64,000 nt of DNA from positions 9,530-73,529 of the forward strand of contig CBDHHR010000808.1 in the NCBI GenBank assembly GCA_965263245.1, in the 5' to 3' direction. Below the pieces are notes generated by a model, which did not search any database, was not told the origin of the DNA, and worked only from the letters and a program-made list of their open reading frames with translations. Positions 62,741-64,000 of this stretch are shown here, piece after piece (the stretch's first letter is position 1; each line of letters begins with the position of its first letter). Both the position numbers and the translations under genes were made by a program. Source of the stretch: DT-68 sp965263245 (GTDB taxonomy: Bacteria > Bacillota_I > Bacilli_A > Mycoplasmatales > Metamycoplasmataceae).

Positions 62741-64000
62741 CTAGATGAGAATACAGTTGGCAGGGGAGAGTACAGTTGGTGTGGGAGAGATCAGTTGGTA
62801 GGTGAGAGGACAGTTGGTAGGTGAGAATACAGTTGGTAGGTGAGAGTACTGTTCGTAGGTGAGAGTACATTTGGTAGGGAAGAGTACAGTTGGTAGGTGA
62901 GTGTACAGTTGGTAGGGGAGAGTACAGTTGGTAGGTGAGAGGACAGTTGGTAGGGGAGAGGACAGTTGGTAGGGGAGAGTACAGTTGGTAGGTGAGAGTA
63001 CAGTTGGTAGGTGAGTGTACATTTGGTACGGGAGAGGACAGTTGGTAGGGGAGAGGATAGTTGGTAGGTGAGAGGACAGTTGGTAGGTGAGAATACAGTT
63101 GATAGGGAGAGTACATTTCGTAGGTGAGAGTACATTTGGTAGGGAAGAGTACAGTTGGTAGGTGAGAGTACAGTTGGTAGGTGAGAGGACAGTTGGTAGG
63201 GGAGATGTCTGTTGGTAGGTGAGTGTACAGTTGGTAGGTGAGAGTACAGTTGGTAGGTGAGAGTACATTTGGTAGGTGAGATGACAGTTGGTAGGTGAGA
63301 GGACAGTTGGTAGGGGAGAGATCTGTTGGTAGATGAGTGTACAGTTGGTAGGTGAGAGTACAGTTGGTAGGTGAGAGTACAATTGGTATGTGAGAGGACA
63401 GTTGGTAGGTGAGAGTACAGTTGGTATGTGAGAGGACAGTTGGTAGGTGAGACGACAGTTGGTAGGGGAGAATACATTTGGTAAGTGACAGTACAGTTGG
63501 TAGGTGAGAGGACAGTTGGTAGGGGAGAGGACAGTTGATAGGGAACAGTACAGTTGGAGGGGAGAGTACAGTTGGTAGGTCAGAGTACAGTTGGTAGGTG
63601 AAAGAACAGTTGGTATGTGAGAGTACAGTTGGTAGGTGAGATGACAATTGGTAGGTGAGAGGACAATTGGTAGGTGAAAGAACAATTGGTAGGGAAGAGT
63701 ACAGTTGGTAGGGGAGAGGGCAGTTGGTAGGGGAGAGGGCAGTTGGTAGGGGAGAGTACAGTTGGTAGGGGAGAGGACAGTTGGTAGGGGAGAGTATAGT
63801 TGGTAGGTGAGAGTACAGTTGGTAGGGGAGAGTACAGTTGGTAGGGGAGAGGGCAGTTGGTAGGGGAGAGGATAGTTGGTAGGAGTGAGTACAGTTGGTA
63901 GGGGAGAGTACAGTTGGTAGGGGAGAGGACAGTTGGTAGGGGAGAGTACAGTTGGTAGGTGAGTGTACAGTTGGTATGGGAGAGAAAAGTTGGTAGGTGA
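62741..64000 (+). repeat. HOR9, partial higher-order repeat copy (5' part)
   Basis: The first 1,260 bp of a further copy, cut by the window end. The interval from the phase marker to gatgtctg (62741 to 63204) is 463 bp, against 464 bp in HOR3; a missing g in gatagggagag near 63105 explains the difference. The window stops just after the agaaaagttgg variant of sub-block 1. Confidence 0.9.

Larger units (their letters stand above)
1..64000. repeat. 19-bp tandem repeat array (satellite/minisatellite) filling the whole window
   Basis: The sequence is a head-to-tail repeat of a unit close to tacagttggtaggtgagag (8 G, 5 A, 5 T, 1 C on the + strand). The common variants swap aggtgag for aggggag and gagtaca for gaggaca. 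Rarer variants include catttgg, caattgg, ttcgtagg, ttgatagg, ggtatgtgag, gagtgtac and an 18-bp unit containing ttggagggg. All units point the same way; no inverted segment was seen. Both window edges lie inside the array, so its true length is unknown but above 64 kb. No non-repetitive insertion was found. The kind of organism is inferred only from array size and nesting, which fit eukaryotic satellite DNA; no named family is recognised. Confidence 0.97.

Noticed and set aside
1..64000. CRISPR array.
   Set aside because: Units are contiguous 19-mers with no unique spacers between them, no leader and no cas-like sequence.
1..64000. Telomeric repeat.
   Set aside because: ggtagg resembles telomere-like G-rich motifs, but the period is 19 bp and no 5-8-bp telomere unit is present.
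1..64000. Immunoglobulin class-switch region (G-rich non-template strand, tandem repeats).
   Set aside because: The skew is similar, but the AGCT/GAGCT core typical of switch repeats was not found in the units, and there is no constant-region exon nearby.
1..64000. tRNA, rRNA or other structured RNA gene within the array.
   Set aside because: No tRNA-like or rRNA-like segment was seen, and the C-poor + strand offers few G-C pairs for stable stems.

Overview
The whole 64,000-base window is one uninterrupted tandem-repeat array. No stretch of ordinary single-copy sequence was found, and the array runs off both ends. The basic unit is 19 bp, close to tacagttggtaggtgagag on the + strand, present roughly 3,370 times. 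No gene, RNA gene, transposon, CRISPR array, promoter or terminator can be supported. The scale and the nested organisation point to satellite-type DNA of a eukaryotic chromosome. The sequence alone does not identify the species, and I do not recognise the repeat as a named family.

The array has three levels. Level 1 is the 19-bp unit, which varies mainly at two places (aggTgag or aggGgag, and gagTaca or gagGaca) plus rarer marker variants. Level 2 is a set of six sub-blocks, each opened by a gatgtctg or gaggtctg variant and carrying an agatct hexamer about 115 bp further on. In the complete copy their lengths are 1481, 1083, 1386, 1102, 909 and 1557 bp. Level 3 is a higher-order repeat (HOR) of 7,518 bp at full length, about 396 units. 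I phased it on a once-per-copy marker, ctagatgagaatacag, at 4697, 11706, 19008, 26526, 33920, 41395, 48192, 55501 and 62741. This gives a partial copy (HOR0, 1-4696), eight complete copies (HOR1-HOR8; 7009, 7302, 7518, 7394, 7475, 6797, 7309 and 7240 bp) and a partial copy (HOR9, 62741-64000).

The length differences are not spread evenly. The segment made of sub-blocks 5 and 6 is exactly 2,466 bp in eight of the nine complete instances and 2,449 bp in the last. Nearly all loss falls in sub-blocks 1 to 3, in patches of irregular small indels that are mostly not multiples of 19. Sub-blocks 1-2 and 3-4 are near-duplicates of each other, so these patches sit in the part of the HOR that is hardest to assemble. 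Consensus error and real instability are both possible explanations.

The - strand is almost free of stop codons because three 19-bp units make 19 codons and none of the three resulting phases contains a stop. This produces very long overlapping open frames (up to 3,905 codons) in all three - frames. I treat these as a by-product of repeat arithmetic, not genes. The + strand is closed by TAG in two of every three units in any frame.
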